Source: Nocardioides sp. Root240 (lineage in GTDB: Bacteria > Actinomycetota > Actinomycetes > Propionibacteriales > Nocardioidaceae). Taken from it: a DNA stretch of 35,334 nucleotides. The position numbers and the translations under genes were made by a program. The stretch spans positions 327,919 to 363,252 of the forward strand of contig NZ_LMIT01000010.1 of assembly GCF_001428825.1 (NCBI RefSeq), read 5' to 3'. Within the stretch, counting starts at the first letter, position 1, and every line of letters begins with the position of its first letter. The notes under the pieces are model-generated. The model ran no database searches and was not told the origin of the DNA. It was given only the letters and a program-made list of their open reading frames with translations. This document shows positions 1 to 8,375 of the stretch, piece by piece.

Positions 1-9
1 AGCAGGTCC

Positions 10-1668
10 TCAGGCCTTGCGGCGGCGGGCCGACGGCTTGCGGTCGCTCGGCTTGGTGACCGGCTCGCCGTTCTCGACCATCGCGGCGCGGCGCTCGGAA
101 CCGAAGCCGGCGAGCGCCTCGACGAGCAGGTCGACGTCGGGCTGCGGGGCGATCACGTCGACGCGCAGGCCGTGCTCCTGGGCCGTCTTGGCGGTGGCCG
201 GGCCGATGACCGCGATCACCGTCGACGGGTGCGGCTTGCCGGCGATGCCGACCAGGTTGCGCACCGTCGAGGACGACGTGAACACGACCGCGTCGAACTT
301 GCCGGTCTTGATCGCGTCGCGCGTCGGCGCCGGCGGCGGGGCGGCCCGGACGGTGCGGTACGCCGTGACGTCGTCGCACTCCCAGCCGAGGTCGATCAGG
401 CCAGCGACGAGGTTCTCGGTCGCGATGTCGGCGCGCGGCAGGAAGACCCGGTTGATCGGGTCGAGCTGCTCGTCGTACTCCGGCCAGTCCTCGAGCAGGC
501 CGGCGGCGGACTGCTCACCCGACGGCACCAGGTCGGCACGCAGGCCCCAGGCGGCGATCGCGGCGGCGGTCTTGTCGCCGACCGCGGCGATCTTCAGGCC
601 CGAGAAGGCACGGGCGTCGAGGCCGTACTCCTCGAACTTCTCGCGCACCGCCTTGACGGCGTTGACCGAGGTGAAGGCGATCCACTCGTAGCGGCCCTCG
701 ACGAGGCCGCGGACGGCCTTGTCCATCTGCTGCGGGTTGCGCGGCGGCTCGACCGAGATGGTCGGGACCTCCTCCGGCACGCCGCCGAACTCGCGCAGAC
801 GGTTCGACAGCGAGGCGGACTGCTCCTTGGTGCGAGGCACCAGCACGCGCCAGCCGAACAGCGGCTTGGTCTCGAACCACGACAGCTTCTCGCGCAGGTC
901 GACGACCGAGCCGATGACCGTGATCGCCGGCGGGGTGATCCGGGCGGCGCGCACGTCGGCCGCGATCCGCTCGAGGGTCGAGGTGATCGTCTGCTGCTCA
1001 GTCGTCGTGCCGACACGGGTCATCGCGACCGGGGTCTGCGGCGACCGGCCGGTGGCGATCAGCTGCTTGGCGATGTCGCCGATCTGGCCGACCGCCGAGA
1101 GCAGCACCAGGGTCGGGGTGTCGGCGTAACGGGTCCAGTCGACCTTGTCGCCGCACGTCACCACGGCCACCTCGCGGTGGTCCTTGGTGGTCAGCGGGAT
1201 GCCGGCGTACGCCGGGACCGCGCCCACCGAGGAGACGCCCGGGACGACCTCGAAGCCGAGGCCGGCCTTGGCGACCGCCTGCGCCTCCTCGGGGCCCGAG
1301 GCGTAGAGGAACGGGTCGCCACCCAGCAGGCGGACGACACGCACGCCGCGCTTGGCCTGCTTCACGACGACCTTCGCGCGGGCGGCGTGGGTGAGCGGCT
1401 GGCCGTCCTCGCCGAAGCCGCCGTCGATGAACTCGACCTCGTCGGAGGTCTCCTCACCGGTCGCCGCGGCCCGGGCGCGCACCACCTGGACCATGTCGGC
1501 GTGGCCGGGCTCCTCGGTGATGACCACGTCGGCGTCCTCGATGAGCCGGACGGCACGCACGGTCAGCAGGTCCGGGTCACCGGGGCCGGTGCCGACGAAG
1601 GCAACACCGCCGGGCTTGGCCTGGGGGGCGGGAGTCGGGGCAGCCTGGGCTGTCGTGGCTCGCGTCAT
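10..1668 (-). CDS. hemD: Uroporphyrinogen-III C-methyltransferase / uroporphyrinogen-III synthase fusion (CobA-HemD)
   Basis: 552-residue two-domain enzyme. The N-terminal half (about residues 20-262) is a SAM-dependent tetrapyrrole methylase: GTGPGDPDLL at 26-35, LLGGDPF near 114-120, PGVSS near 143. The C-terminal half (about 270-525), starting GWRVLVPRT, is uroporphyrinogen-III synthase. The second half cyclises hydroxymethylbilane and the first can methylate uro'gen III towards precorrin-2 (sirohaem, cobalamin), so the protein sits at the branch between haem and corrinoids. This fusion is common in actinobacteria. The start is fixed by the ATGA overlap with hemC: this ATG overlaps the hemC TGA. 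A short basic tail ends the protein. It is the last gene of the rex-hemA-hemC operon in the window; hemB would be expected next, beyond the left edge. I am confident of both domains. That both activities are retained is inferred. Confidence 0.93.
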   Translation of the reverse strand: MTRATTAQAAPTPAPQAKPGGVAFVGTGPGDPDLLTVRAVRLIEDADVVITEEPGHADMVQVVRARAAATGEETSDEVEFIDGGFGEDGQPLTHAARAKVVVKQAKRGVRVVRLLGGDPFLYASGPEEAQAVAKAGLGFEVVPGVSSVGAVPAYAGIPLTTKDHREVAVVTCGDKVDWTRYADTPTLVLLSAVGQIGDIAKQLIATGRSPQTPVAMTRVGTTTEQQTITSTLERIAADVRAARITPPAITVIGSVVDLREKLSWFETKPLFGWRVLVPRTKEQSASLSNRLREFGGVPEEVPTISVEPPRNPQQMDKAVRGLVEGRYEWIAFTSVNAVKAVREKFEEYGLDARAFSGLKIAAVGDKTAAAIAAWGLRADLVPSGEQSAAGLLEDWPEYDEQLDPINRVFLPRADIATENLVAGLIDLGWECDDVTAYRTVRAAPPPAPTRDAIKTGKFDAVVFTSSSTVRNLVGIAGKPHPSTVIAVIGPATAKTAQEHGLRVDVIAPQPDVDLLVEALAGFGSERRAAMVENGEPVTKPSDRKPSARRRKA

Positions 1669-2681
1669 GGGTTGAGCACCTCTGCAGGTCGTGCGGATGG
1701 GTGGGAAGCAGGTCCGGGGAGTGACGGACCGACGAGTTCTGCGGCACCGTCCTCGAGCATCTCGGCGGCCAGGGCCTCGCCGAGCGTGGTGGCGGCGGCC
1801 GGCCAGTCGGCCGGGTCGTCGCCGAGCGCCGCGGAGGCCGAGCGGCGGACGGAGAGCGCGCCGTCCTCGGAGAGGACGACCGCGCGGAGCCAGATCTCGG
1901 GGCCGTCGTCGCCCTCGGCGATCTCGGCGAGGGCACCGATCGGGGCGGCACAGCCGCCCTCGAGCCGGGCCATGACGGTGCGCTCGGCGCTGACCGCCGC
2001 ACGGGTGCCCGCGTCGTCGAGCCGGGCGAGGAGGGCGAGGGTGGCGGCGTCGTCGGCACGGCACTCGATGGCGAGCGCGCCCTGGCCGGGGGCCGGGAGC
2101 ACCTGCAACGGGTCGAGCACCTCGGTGGCCTCGTCGGCACGCTCGAGCCGGGCCAGACCGGCGCGGGCGAGCACCACGGCGTCGAACTCGCCGGAGCGGA
2201 CCTTGCCGATGCGGGTGTCGACGTTGCCACGGACGCCGGCGATCTCGAGGCCGAGGCCGAGCGCCTCGATCTGCGCGACGCGGCGCGGGGAGCCGGTGCC
2301 GAGCCGGCTGCCCGGGGGCAGCTCGCCGAGGGTGAGCCCGTCGCGGGCGACGATCACGTCGCGCGGGTCCTCCCGGACAGGTACGGCGGCCAGCGCGATC
2401 CCCTCGGTGGCGTAGGTGGGGAGGTCCTTCAGCGAGTGCACGGCCACGTCGACCTCGCCGGCCAGCAGCGCGTCGCGCAGCGCGCTGACGAAGACACCGG
2501 TCGAGGGCGCCCCGGTGAGCGGGGTGCCCGCGGCCTGGCTGCGGTCGCCGTCGGTCGTGATCTCGACCAGCACGGTCTCGACGCCGGTGCGCTCGGTGAT
2601 GGCGGTGGCGACGTGGCCGGACTGCGTGGTCGCGAGGGCACTGCGGCGCGTGCCGATCCTCAGGGTCGTGGGCGCGGTCAT
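1665..2681 (-). CDS. hemC: Porphobilinogen deaminase (hydroxymethylbilane synthase)
   Basis: 338 residues, normal for the family. It polymerises four porphobilinogens into hydroxymethylbilane in the cytoplasm. The N terminus LRIGTRRSALA is the family signature. HSLKDLP at 82-88 carries the catalytic Asp86. EGGCAAPIGA at 241-250 carries Cys244, which anchors the dipyrromethane cofactor. The C-terminal stretch after about residue 300 is low-complexity Ala/Pro. The ATG overlaps the hemA stop as ATGA, and the gene's own TGA overlaps the next gene's ATG, so translation of hemA-hemC-hemD is probably coupled. Confidence 0.96.
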   Translation of the reverse strand: MTAPTTLRIGTRRSALATTQSGHVATAITERTGVETVLVEITTDGDRSQAAGTPLTGAPSTGVFVSALRDALLAGEVDVAVHSLKDLPTYATEGIALAAVPVREDPRDVIVARDGLTLGELPPGSRLGTGSPRRVAQIEALGLGLEIAGVRGNVDTRIGKVRSGEFDAVVLARAGLARLERADEATEVLDPLQVLPAPGQGALAIECRADDAATLALLARLDDAGTRAAVSAERTVMARLEGGCAAPIGALAEIAEGDDGPEIWLRAVVLSEDGALSVRRSASAALGDDPADWPAAATTLGEALAAEMLEDGAAELVGPSLPGPASHPSARPAEVLNP

Positions 2682-3985
2682 GAGCCGGCCTCCTCGACAC
2701 CGATCGGGCGGGTGACGGCGTCGACGGCCTCGGGGTCGAGGGCGAAGAGCTCGGCGAGCGCGGCGGCGTAGGAGACGGCGCCCTGCTCGTTGGCGAGCTC
2801 CTTGACGCGCACGGTGGGCTCGTGGAGCAGTTTGTCGGCGACCCGGCGCACGGCGTGCCGGATCTCCTCGCGGGTGGCCGCGTCGAGGTCGGGCAGGCGG
2901 GCCTCGAGGCGGCTCATCTCGGCGTCGACCACGTTGGTGGCCATCGAGCGGAGCGCGACGACGGTCGGGGTGACGCTGGCCTGGCGGCGCGCGGCGAGGA
3001 AGGCGGTGACCTCCTCGCCGAGGATCCGGCGGACCTCGAGCACCTCCTGGCCGGTGGCGCTGTCCTGCAGCACCTCGGCGAGCTCGGCGAGGCCGACCAG
3101 GGTCACGGACTCGAGCGCGCGCACGTCGCGGTCGATGTCGTGCGGCAGCGCGAGGTCGATCAGCGCGACCGGCTTGTCGTTGCCGGCGCGGGCAGCGGCC
3201 AGCTGGGCGGCGTCGATGATCGAGCCGGCGGAGCCGGTGCAGGAGATGACGAGGTCGGCCCGGCCGAGCTCGGTGGCCAGCTCCTCGAGCGGGACGGCCT
3301 GGGCGTCGTACTGCGACGCCAGCCACTCCCCCCGCTCGACCGAGCGGTTGACGACGCTCAGCGTGCCGGCGCCGAGGCGGCTCACGGTCGCGGTGGCCAG
3401 GCCGGCCATCGCGCCGGCGCCGACCACGACGACGTACTGGCCCTGGACCGGGCCGACCGCCTTCGTCGTCTCGCCGAGCGCGGCGCTGACCAGGGTCGGA
3501 GCGACCTGATCGATGTCGGTCTCGGCGCGGGTGCGCTTGCCGACGCGCAGGGCCTGCTGGAAGAGCAGGTTGAGCGCGGGGCCGACGGTGCCGAGCTCCT
3601 GGCCGCGGCGCAGCGCCTCGCGGGTCTGGCCGAGGATCTGGCCCTCGCCGACCGCCATCGAGTCGAGGCCCGCGGCGACCTGGAAGAGGTGCGAGATCGC
3701 GCCGTCGTCGTAGTGGACGTAGAGGTGCGGGAGCATCGCCTCGGTCGTCTCGCCGGCCTGCTCGACGAGGAGCCGGGAGATCTGCTCGATGCTGCCGTGG
3801 AAGCGCTCGACCTCGGTGTAGATCTCGAGGCGGTTGCAGGTCGCGATGACCGTCGCCTCGGTGACGTGCTCGCACGACGCGGCGTCGGCCACCAGCTTGT
3901 GGACGCCGTCCTCGTCGAGTGCGACGCGCTCGAGCAGCGACATCGGCGCCGAATTGTGGGAGATCCCCACGACCAGCACGCTCAT
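2678..3985 (-). CDS. hemA: Glutamyl-tRNA reductase
   Basis: 435 residues. It reduces glutamyl-tRNA(Glu) to glutamate-1-semialdehyde with NADPH, the first committed step of C5-pathway tetrapyrrole synthesis. The start VVGISHNSAP is the family N terminus. The catalytic Cys is Cys50 in ATCNRLEIYT. The NADPH Rossmann motif VVGAGAMAG lies near 188-197, and the C-terminal dimerisation helix region covers roughly the last 110 residues. The ATG overlaps the rex stop codon (ATGA). Placement directly after rex suggests that haem synthesis is controlled by NADH/NAD+ through Rex, as described for the Streptomyces rex-hemACD operon. Confidence 0.96.
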   Translation of the reverse strand: MSVLVVGISHNSAPMSLLERVALDEDGVHKLVADAASCEHVTEATVIATCNRLEIYTEVERFHGSIEQISRLLVEQAGETTEAMLPHLYVHYDDGAISHLFQVAAGLDSMAVGEGQILGQTREALRRGQELGTVGPALNLLFQQALRVGKRTRAETDIDQVAPTLVSAALGETTKAVGPVQGQYVVVVGAGAMAGLATATVSRLGAGTLSVVNRSVERGEWLASQYDAQAVPLEELATELGRADLVISCTGSAGSIIDAAQLAAARAGNDKPVALIDLALPHDIDRDVRALESVTLVGLAELAEVLQDSATGQEVLEVRRILGEEVTAFLAARRQASVTPTVVALRSMATNVVDAEMSRLEARLPDLDAATREEIRHAVRRVADKLLHEPTVRVKELANEQGAVSYAAALAELFALDPEAVDAVTRPIGVEEAGS

Positions 3986-4707
3986 GCGGCACCTCCGTCG
4001 GCGGTTGCGGCAGCGGCCGGTCCGGGCTCGGCACCGTTGGCCTTGCGCTGCTCGTGGTAGGCGAGGATCTGCAGCTCGATGGAGAGGTCGACCTTGCGGA
4101 CGTCGACACCCTCGGGGACGGCCAGCACGGCCGGCGCGAAGTTCAGGATGCTGGTGATGCCGATCGCGACCATCCGGTCGGCGACGTCCTGCGCGGCGAC
4201 CGCCGGCGTCGCGATGACGCCGATGGCGACGTCGTGGTTGCGGACCGTCTCCTCGAGCTCGTCGAAGGGCTGGACCTGCACCCCCGCGACGGTCTGGCCG
4301 ACCAGCTCGGGGTCGGCGTCGAGCAGCGCGACGATGCGGAAGCCGCGGCTGCGGAAGCCGGAGAAGTTGGCGAGCGCGTGCCCCAGGTTGCCGATGCCGA
4401 CGATGACGACGGGCCAGTCCTGGGTGACGCCGATCTCACGGGCGATCTGGTAGCGGAGGTAGTCGACGTCGTAGCCGACGCCGCGGGTGCCGTAGCTGCC
4501 GAGGTAGGACAGGTCCTTGCGCAGCTTGGCGCTGTTGACGCCAGCGGCGGACGCGAGATCCTCGCTCGAACAGGTGCGGATGCCACTGTCGGCCAGGGCC
4601 GTCAGCGCCCGCAGGTAGACGGGCAGGCGGGCGACCGTGGCCTCCGGAATGACCCGGTTGGCATCCGTCGAACTCCGTGCGGTCACAGCTCCACTTTCCA
4701 GCCGCAC
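3982..4707 (-). CDS. rex: Redox-sensing transcriptional repressor Rex
   Basis: Up to 241 residues. The N-terminal winged helix (about 20-85, including PEATVARLPVYLRAL) binds DNA. The C-terminal Rossmann domain, with VVIVGIGNLGHAL near 105-117, binds NADH/NAD+. Rex releases its operators when NADH is high and thereby induces respiratory and haem genes. Two starts are possible. One is GTG at 4707. The other is GTG at 4686 (VTARSSTDANR), which has a GGAAAG element seven bases upstream and may be the true start. A Rex-type operator overlaps the promoter at 4748-4765, implying autoregulation. It is the first gene of the rex-hemA-hemC-hemD operon. A short Ala/Gly-rich tail ends the protein. Confidence 0.94.
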   Translation of the reverse strand: MRLESGAVTARSSTDANRVIPEATVARLPVYLRALTALADSGIRTCSSEDLASAAGVNSAKLRKDLSYLGSYGTRGVGYDVDYLRYQIAREIGVTQDWPVVIVGIGNLGHALANFSGFRSRGFRIVALLDADPELVGQTVAGVQVQPFDELEETVRNHDVAIGVIATPAVAAQDVADRMVAIGITSILNFAPAVLAVPEGVDVRKVDLSIELQILAYHEQRKANGAEPGPAAAATADGGAA

Positions 4708-4736
4708 CCAGCTGCTCAGTGGGGCGCGACTCGATC

Positions 4737-4765
4737 ACTGTAGGAGTTTGTGAACGTGAGAACAA
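4737..4765 (-). promoter_or_regulatory. rex promoter with overlapping Rex operator
   Basis: On the minus strand a -35-like TTGTTC (4760-4765) and a -10-like TACAGT (4737-4742) are separated by exactly 17 bp. The imperfect palindrome TTGTGAACGTGAGAACAA (plus strand, 4748-4765) covers the -35 and part of the spacer. It matches the actinobacterial Rex operator TGTGAACGCGTTCACA at 12 of 16 positions (consensus from memory). The position suits repression by occlusion of polymerase. Confidence 0.72.
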
Positions 4766-4796
4766 AACCGGCGAGAGCGCAACTCGACCTACGTCA

Positions 4797-4816
4797 CACC
4801 GGGTCCCGGGCCGGTG
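4797..4816 (-). terminator. Hairpin after the GtrA-like gene
   Basis: CACCGG (4797-4802) pairs with CCGGTG (4811-4816) across an 8-base GC-rich loop, one base beyond the stop codon of the GtrA-like gene. There is no U-tract. It could end the glycosyltransferase operon before the rex promoter. Confidence 0.4.
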
Positions 4817-4817
4817 G

Positions 4818-5261
4818 TCAGGCAGGCCTCTCCTCGCCCGGGTGCTCGACCGGCCACACGACGTACCGGTAGGCGAAGAAGTTGAGCACGAGGCAGCAGG
4901 CGATGGAGGCCAGCTTCGCCCCGGCGAGGTGGACGTCGGCCGCGGACATCGGTCCGACGGCGACCTCCGGGCCGCGCTCGAGCACCCACAGCCAGCCGTG
5001 GATGAGCAACGGCTGGGCGACCCACATCACGACGCCGTTGGTCGCCACGAAGAGCGCCGCGTGACGCAGCGTCAGCTTGTCGGCCTGGAACGTGAAGAGC
5101 CCGTTGACGACGAAGCTGAAGACCATCCCGGACGTGCTGGAGACGAAGTTCGCGCCGGTGATGCCGAGGTGGTCACGCAGCAGCACGAAGAGCACCAGGT
5201 CGATCAGGGTGTTGCAGACCCCGACCGCGGCGAAGCGCAGGACCGCGGTGCGGTTGCTCAC
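4818..5261 (-). CDS. GtrA-like membrane protein
   Basis: 147-residue membrane protein with four predicted hydrophobic segments (about 8-30, 40-57, 68-92 and 108-135). The N-terminal RFAAVGVCNTLIDLVLF is typical of the GtrA/DPMS family, small polytopic proteins linked to moving or using polyprenyl-phosphate-linked sugars. The GTG start lies 4 bp beyond the stop of the GT2 glycosyltransferase gene, so the two are co-transcribed. In many bacteria such a protein works with a GT2 polyprenyl-phosphate glycosyltransferase, either as flippase or membrane partner. Which sugar is involved cannot be read from the sequence. Confidence 0.85.
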   Translation of the reverse strand: MSNRTAVLRFAAVGVCNTLIDLVLFVLLRDHLGITGANFVSSTSGMVFSFVVNGLFTFQADKLTLRHAALFVATNGVVMWVAQPLLIHGWLWVLERGPEVAVGPMSAADVHLAGAKLASIACCLVLNFFAYRYVVWPVEHPGEERPA

Positions 5262-5265
5262 GCGG

Positions 5266-6237
5266 TCACTCGCGTCGGTCCCGGGCCACCATGGCCAGGG
5301 TGTACAGCGGCCGGTCCTGCGTCTCGACGTACACGCGGCCGAGGTAGCTGCCGATCACGCCCATCATCACGAGCTGGATGCCGCTGAGCATGAACATGCC
5401 GACGCCGAGGAAGGCCCAACCGGGGACCGACTCGTCGGGCTTGAACACGCGGATGAACAGGACGTAGCAGGCCAGCAGCACGCTGAGCAGCGAGATGGCG
5501 TAGCCGAGCCGGGAGATCATCTTCAGCGGCGTCGTGGAGAAGCCGAGGATGCCGCTGGCGGCGAAGCTGAGCATCTTCTTGAACGGGTAGCCGGTCTCCC
5601 CCGCGAACCGCTCGTCACGGTCGAAGAGCAGCGCCTCCTGACGGAAGCCGACGTGGGCGACGATGCCGCGCAGGAAGCGGTCGTGCTCGCGGTAGCGCGC
5701 GACCTCGGCGACGACCTTGGCGTCCATCAGCCGGAAGTCGCCGACGTTGCGCGGGATCTCGATCGATGCGAGCCGGTCGAGCGCCCAGTAGAAGCCCCAG
5801 GCCGTGGCGCGCTTGAACGGCGTGTCCTTGCGGGTACGCCGCTGCGCGTAGACGACCTCGACGCCCTGCTCCCAGCGCTCGATCATCTCCAGGCTCACCC
5901 GGGGCGGGTCCTGCAGGTCGGTGTCCATGACGATCACCGCGTCGGCGCTGCCGGCCTCGGCGACCAGGTCGATGCCGGCGGTCACGGCGAGCTGGTGGCC
6001 GAAGTTGCGGGAGAACTGGACGACGGTCACGCGGGAGTCCTGGGCGCGGAGCTCGACCAGCCGCTCCAGCGACGCGTCGCGGCTGCCGTCGTCGACGTAG
6101 ACGAACTCGAAGGCCAGGTCCGGCCGTTGGGCGGCGGCCTCGACGAGCGCAGCGTGGAAGACCGCGATGTTCTCCTCCTCGTTGTAGACGGGGAGGACGT
6201 AGGCGATCCGGCGGGGGCCGGCCGAGCGCTCTTCCAT
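5266..6237 (-). CDS. GT2-family polyprenyl-phosphate glycosyltransferase
   Basis: 323 residues. The GT2 (GT-A fold) domain begins IAYVLPVYNEEENI. VDDGSRDAS and VMDTDLQDPP provide the nucleotide-sugar and metal-binding acids. Two C-terminal transmembrane segments (about 255-280 and 290-315) give the topology of DPM1/GtrB/ArnC-like enzymes, which load a sugar onto polyprenyl phosphate at the cytoplasmic face. It is followed 4 bp later by the GtrA-like gene and preceded by a polytopic glycosyltransferase, a typical trio for lipid-linked sugar donor synthesis, transfer and translocation. The ATG at 6237 is preceded by TAGGGT eight bases upstream, so the mRNA may be leaderless. Specificity (mannose, glucose, arabinose-like) is not determinable here. 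Confidence 0.88.
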   Translation of the reverse strand: MEERSAGPRRIAYVLPVYNEEENIAVFHAALVEAAAQRPDLAFEFVYVDDGSRDASLERLVELRAQDSRVTVVQFSRNFGHQLAVTAGIDLVAEAGSADAVIVMDTDLQDPPRVSLEMIERWEQGVEVVYAQRRTRKDTPFKRATAWGFYWALDRLASIEIPRNVGDFRLMDAKVVAEVARYREHDRFLRGIVAHVGFRQEALLFDRDERFAGETGYPFKKMLSFAASGILGFSTTPLKMISRLGYAISLLSVLLACYVLFIRVFKPDESVPGWAFLGVGMFMLSGIQLVMMGVIGSYLGRVYVETQDRPLYTLAMVARDRRE

Positions 6238-6245
6238 GAGGCCGA

Positions 6246-6251
6246 ACCCTA
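6246..6251 (-). promoter_or_regulatory. Candidate -10 element for the GT2 gene
   Basis: TAGGGT on the minus strand lies 8 bp before the ATG at 6237 and just after the upstream gene's stop. No clear -35 or Shine-Dalgarno is seen. It suggests an internal leaderless promoter. Confidence 0.4.
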
Positions 6252-6259
6252 GGCCATCG

Positions 6260-7765
6260 CTAGAGGACAACGGCGGAGAGCAGGACGACCACCACCGCGC
6301 CGGTCGCGACGCTGAGCAGCACCTGCACCCGCCCCAGCCAGCGCACGATGGTGGCGTCCGTCGCCGTGGCCACGCCGTCGGGTGGCGGCGGGGCGCCGCC
6401 GGCGGCGAGCTGGCGCTCGCGCAGCAGGGAGAACGCCGCGATGGCGAACACCGGGCCGGCGGTGGTCCAGTAGCGCGCGCCAGCGATGTGCACGAAGGGC
6501 TGCACCAGCAGGGCACCGAGCGAGAGCTTGGTGAGGATGTCGAGCACCCGCGCCTCGAGGCTGCGGCACACCTGGAACAGCAGCGAGAGCGCGCCGATCA
6601 GGATCAGCGGCGCGTACATCAGCCACGTGATCGTGTCGGCGGTCGTCTCCGCGGTCCGGCCGAGCAGGCCGCGCCCCTCGGGCGGCGCGAGGTAGCCGGT
6701 GAAGTTGTTGGGCTGCAGGGCGTACGCGCCGAGGTTGTGCACCACCTGGTCGAGGTAGTGCGCCTTGGAGAGGTCGCGCAGCGCGTAGTCCGACATCACC
6801 TTGAGGACCTCGACCTCGCTGGTGTCGGTCGATCGGCCGACCTCGCGGGCGTAGCGCAGCGGCCGGAACCACTGCGTGCTGTCGGGGTCGCACCGGCCGA
6901 AGCAGATCTCGCTGCGCTCGCCGAAGGTGTTGGCCATGACCGTCGGCACCGTCGTCGTCGTGATCACCCGGCCGCCGAGGGCGTCGGAGGCGAAGTACGA
7001 CCACGGGGCGAGGAGCAGCACGAAGACGACGCCGGCCAGCACCGCCGAGCCGAGCGCCCGCACCCGGACGCGACCGCGCAGCAGGAGGACGGCGGTCAGC
7101 AGCGTGGCCGCGCCGAGACCGGCGAGCAGGATGGCCGTGCTGGAGCGCAGGTAGAGGACCGCGATCGCCAGCAGGCCCAGGACCAGGCCCTCCTTCAGCG
7201 AGGGCGCGTCACCGCGGCGCAGGCCCCGGAACATCTCCACGAGGTGCACGAGCAGCAGCACCAGGACCAGGCCCGCGCAGAGGTCGCCCCAGGCGCCGTA
7301 CGTGAAGACGACGTAGCTCGGGATCAGGCCGGGGACGACGGCCAGCACGCACGCCCAGCCGGGACCGATCCGCCGCGTCACCGAGCGCAGCACGACCATG
7401 AAGAGGATCAGCGTCACCAGGCCGATGTAGCCGCGGACCAGCCAGATCGGCGCGTCCGGGAAGAGCAGATAGACCGGCGCCGTCAGCACCGGCATGCCCG
7501 GCATGAACCAGCCGGACGCGACGACGTTGCGCTCCAGCTCCGCCGAGTCCGGCGAGGTGAAGGAGAAGGTGTCGCGCAGGAGGTTGGACATCGCCCGCCC
7601 CCCGTTGAGGTACGCCGACTCGTCGCCCACCGGCGGGGCGTGCATGACCATGGGGTAGATCAGCAGCTTGAGCACGACGTGCGCGACCACGAGCCACCCG
7701 AGCAGGATCTCGGGGCGCGGGAGGCGGGTCTGGAGCGCCTGGGCGGCGGCGAACAGGCGGGTCAT
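6260..7765 (-). CDS. Polytopic membrane glycosyltransferase (GT39/ArnT-like, GT-C fold)
   Basis: 501 residues with about ten to twelve hydrophobic segments throughout, and a short cytoplasmic N terminus before the first segment (about 20-40). The acidic loop motif GDESAYLNGG at about 47-56, directly after the first segment, resembles the catalytic Asp-Glu loop of GT-C enzymes that take sugar from a polyprenyl-phosphate donor on the outer face. The large extracytoplasmic loop near 270-320 contains a Cys pair in EICFGRCDPD. Its ATG overlaps the stop of the upstream small membrane protein (ATGA), and the GT2/GtrA genes follow. I infer transfer of a lipid-linked sugar onto a surface glycan or protein. 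The acceptor is unknown. Confidence 0.8.
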   Translation of the reverse strand: MTRLFAAAQALQTRLPRPEILLGWLVVAHVVLKLLIYPMVMHAPPVGDESAYLNGGRAMSNLLRDTFSFTSPDSAELERNVVASGWFMPGMPVLTAPVYLLFPDAPIWLVRGYIGLVTLILFMVVLRSVTRRIGPGWACVLAVVPGLIPSYVVFTYGAWGDLCAGLVLVLLLVHLVEMFRGLRRGDAPSLKEGLVLGLLAIAVLYLRSSTAILLAGLGAATLLTAVLLLRGRVRVRALGSAVLAGVVFVLLLAPWSYFASDALGGRVITTTTVPTVMANTFGERSEICFGRCDPDSTQWFRPLRYAREVGRSTDTSEVEVLKVMSDYALRDLSKAHYLDQVVHNLGAYALQPNNFTGYLAPPEGRGLLGRTAETTADTITWLMYAPLILIGALSLLFQVCRSLEARVLDILTKLSLGALLVQPFVHIAGARYWTTAGPVFAIAAFSLLRERQLAAGGAPPPPDGVATATDATIVRWLGRVQVLLSVATGAVVVVLLSAVVL

Positions 7766-8334
7766 CGGTTCGGGCTCCGCTTCTCGTAGCCCGCGTCGGA
7801 CCAGCGCTTCGTGGACGACGGGAAGGTGCAGACGGGGTCGTCGGGACGCGCCAGCGCGACGACCGGCAGGTCGAGGACGAAGTCGCCGCGGACCAGGGTC
7901 TCGGCGCTGGTGTCGGGCAGCTCGGTGACCGTGATCGTGATGTGCTCCGCGCCCTTGCTCATCGTCGTCGTACCGGCGTCGGAGGAGGCGTCACCGGCGT
8001 CCTCGTGGAAGCCGACCGCTGCGAAGGAGGCCACCAGCCGGCGCTGCGCCTCGTCGCGGTCCACGAGGTCGTACTGCCCGCGCAGGATGCGCCGCTCCCC
8101 CGACGCCGTGGCGACGTCCTCGTCCCAGCGCACCTGGTAGGCGAGGTCGAGCTGCGCGTCGCCGGGCAGCGGGTAGCAGCCGCTGGCGATCGCGTCGGTC
8201 GTGATCAGCGGGCGGTAGTTGTTCGTGGGGACGGCGCGGCCGAACGAGTGGCTCAGCAGGAGCAGCACGAGCGCGACCAGAGCACCGGCCGCGATGCCGA
8301 TCCGACGCTGTCGCGGGCGGAGGAGCGGAAGCAT
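7762..8334 (-). CDS. Membrane-anchored secreted protein of unknown function
   Basis: 190 residues. A basic N terminus (RPRQRR) is followed by one hydrophobic segment (about 12-30), which reads as a signal anchor. The rest is soluble and extracytoplasmic, with two Cys (in SGCYPL and DPVCTF) that could form a disulfide. I do not recognise the family. The ATGA overlap with the downstream GT39-like gene suggests coupled translation and a role in the same surface-glycan pathway. The start at 8334 is preceded by TATCCT nine bases upstream, so the transcript leader would be very short. Confidence 0.7.
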   Translation of the reverse strand: MLPLLRPRQRRIGIAAGALVALVLLLLSHSFGRAVPTNNYRPLITTDAIASGCYPLPGDAQLDLAYQVRWDEDVATASGERRILRGQYDLVDRDEAQRRLVASFAAVGFHEDAGDASSDAGTTTMSKGAEHITITVTELPDTSAETLVRGDFVLDLPVVALARPDDPVCTFPSSTKRWSDAGYEKRSPNR

Positions 8335-8375
8335 GATCCGCCGAGGATAGTCGGCGAGGCGGCGCGGGGCGTGCC

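Noticed and set aside
172..2415. Very long plus-strand open frame opposite hemC and hemD
   Set aside because: High GC leaves long antisense frames open. Its product is Arg/Asp/Gly-rich nonsense and the minus-strand products are clear hem enzymes. The same applies to the other long antisense frames in the window.
10..2700. A single 896-residue protein starting upstream of the CobA-HemD ATG
   Set aside because: The N-terminal 344 residues are out-of-frame translation of hemC. The ATGA junction at 1665-1668 gives the true start.
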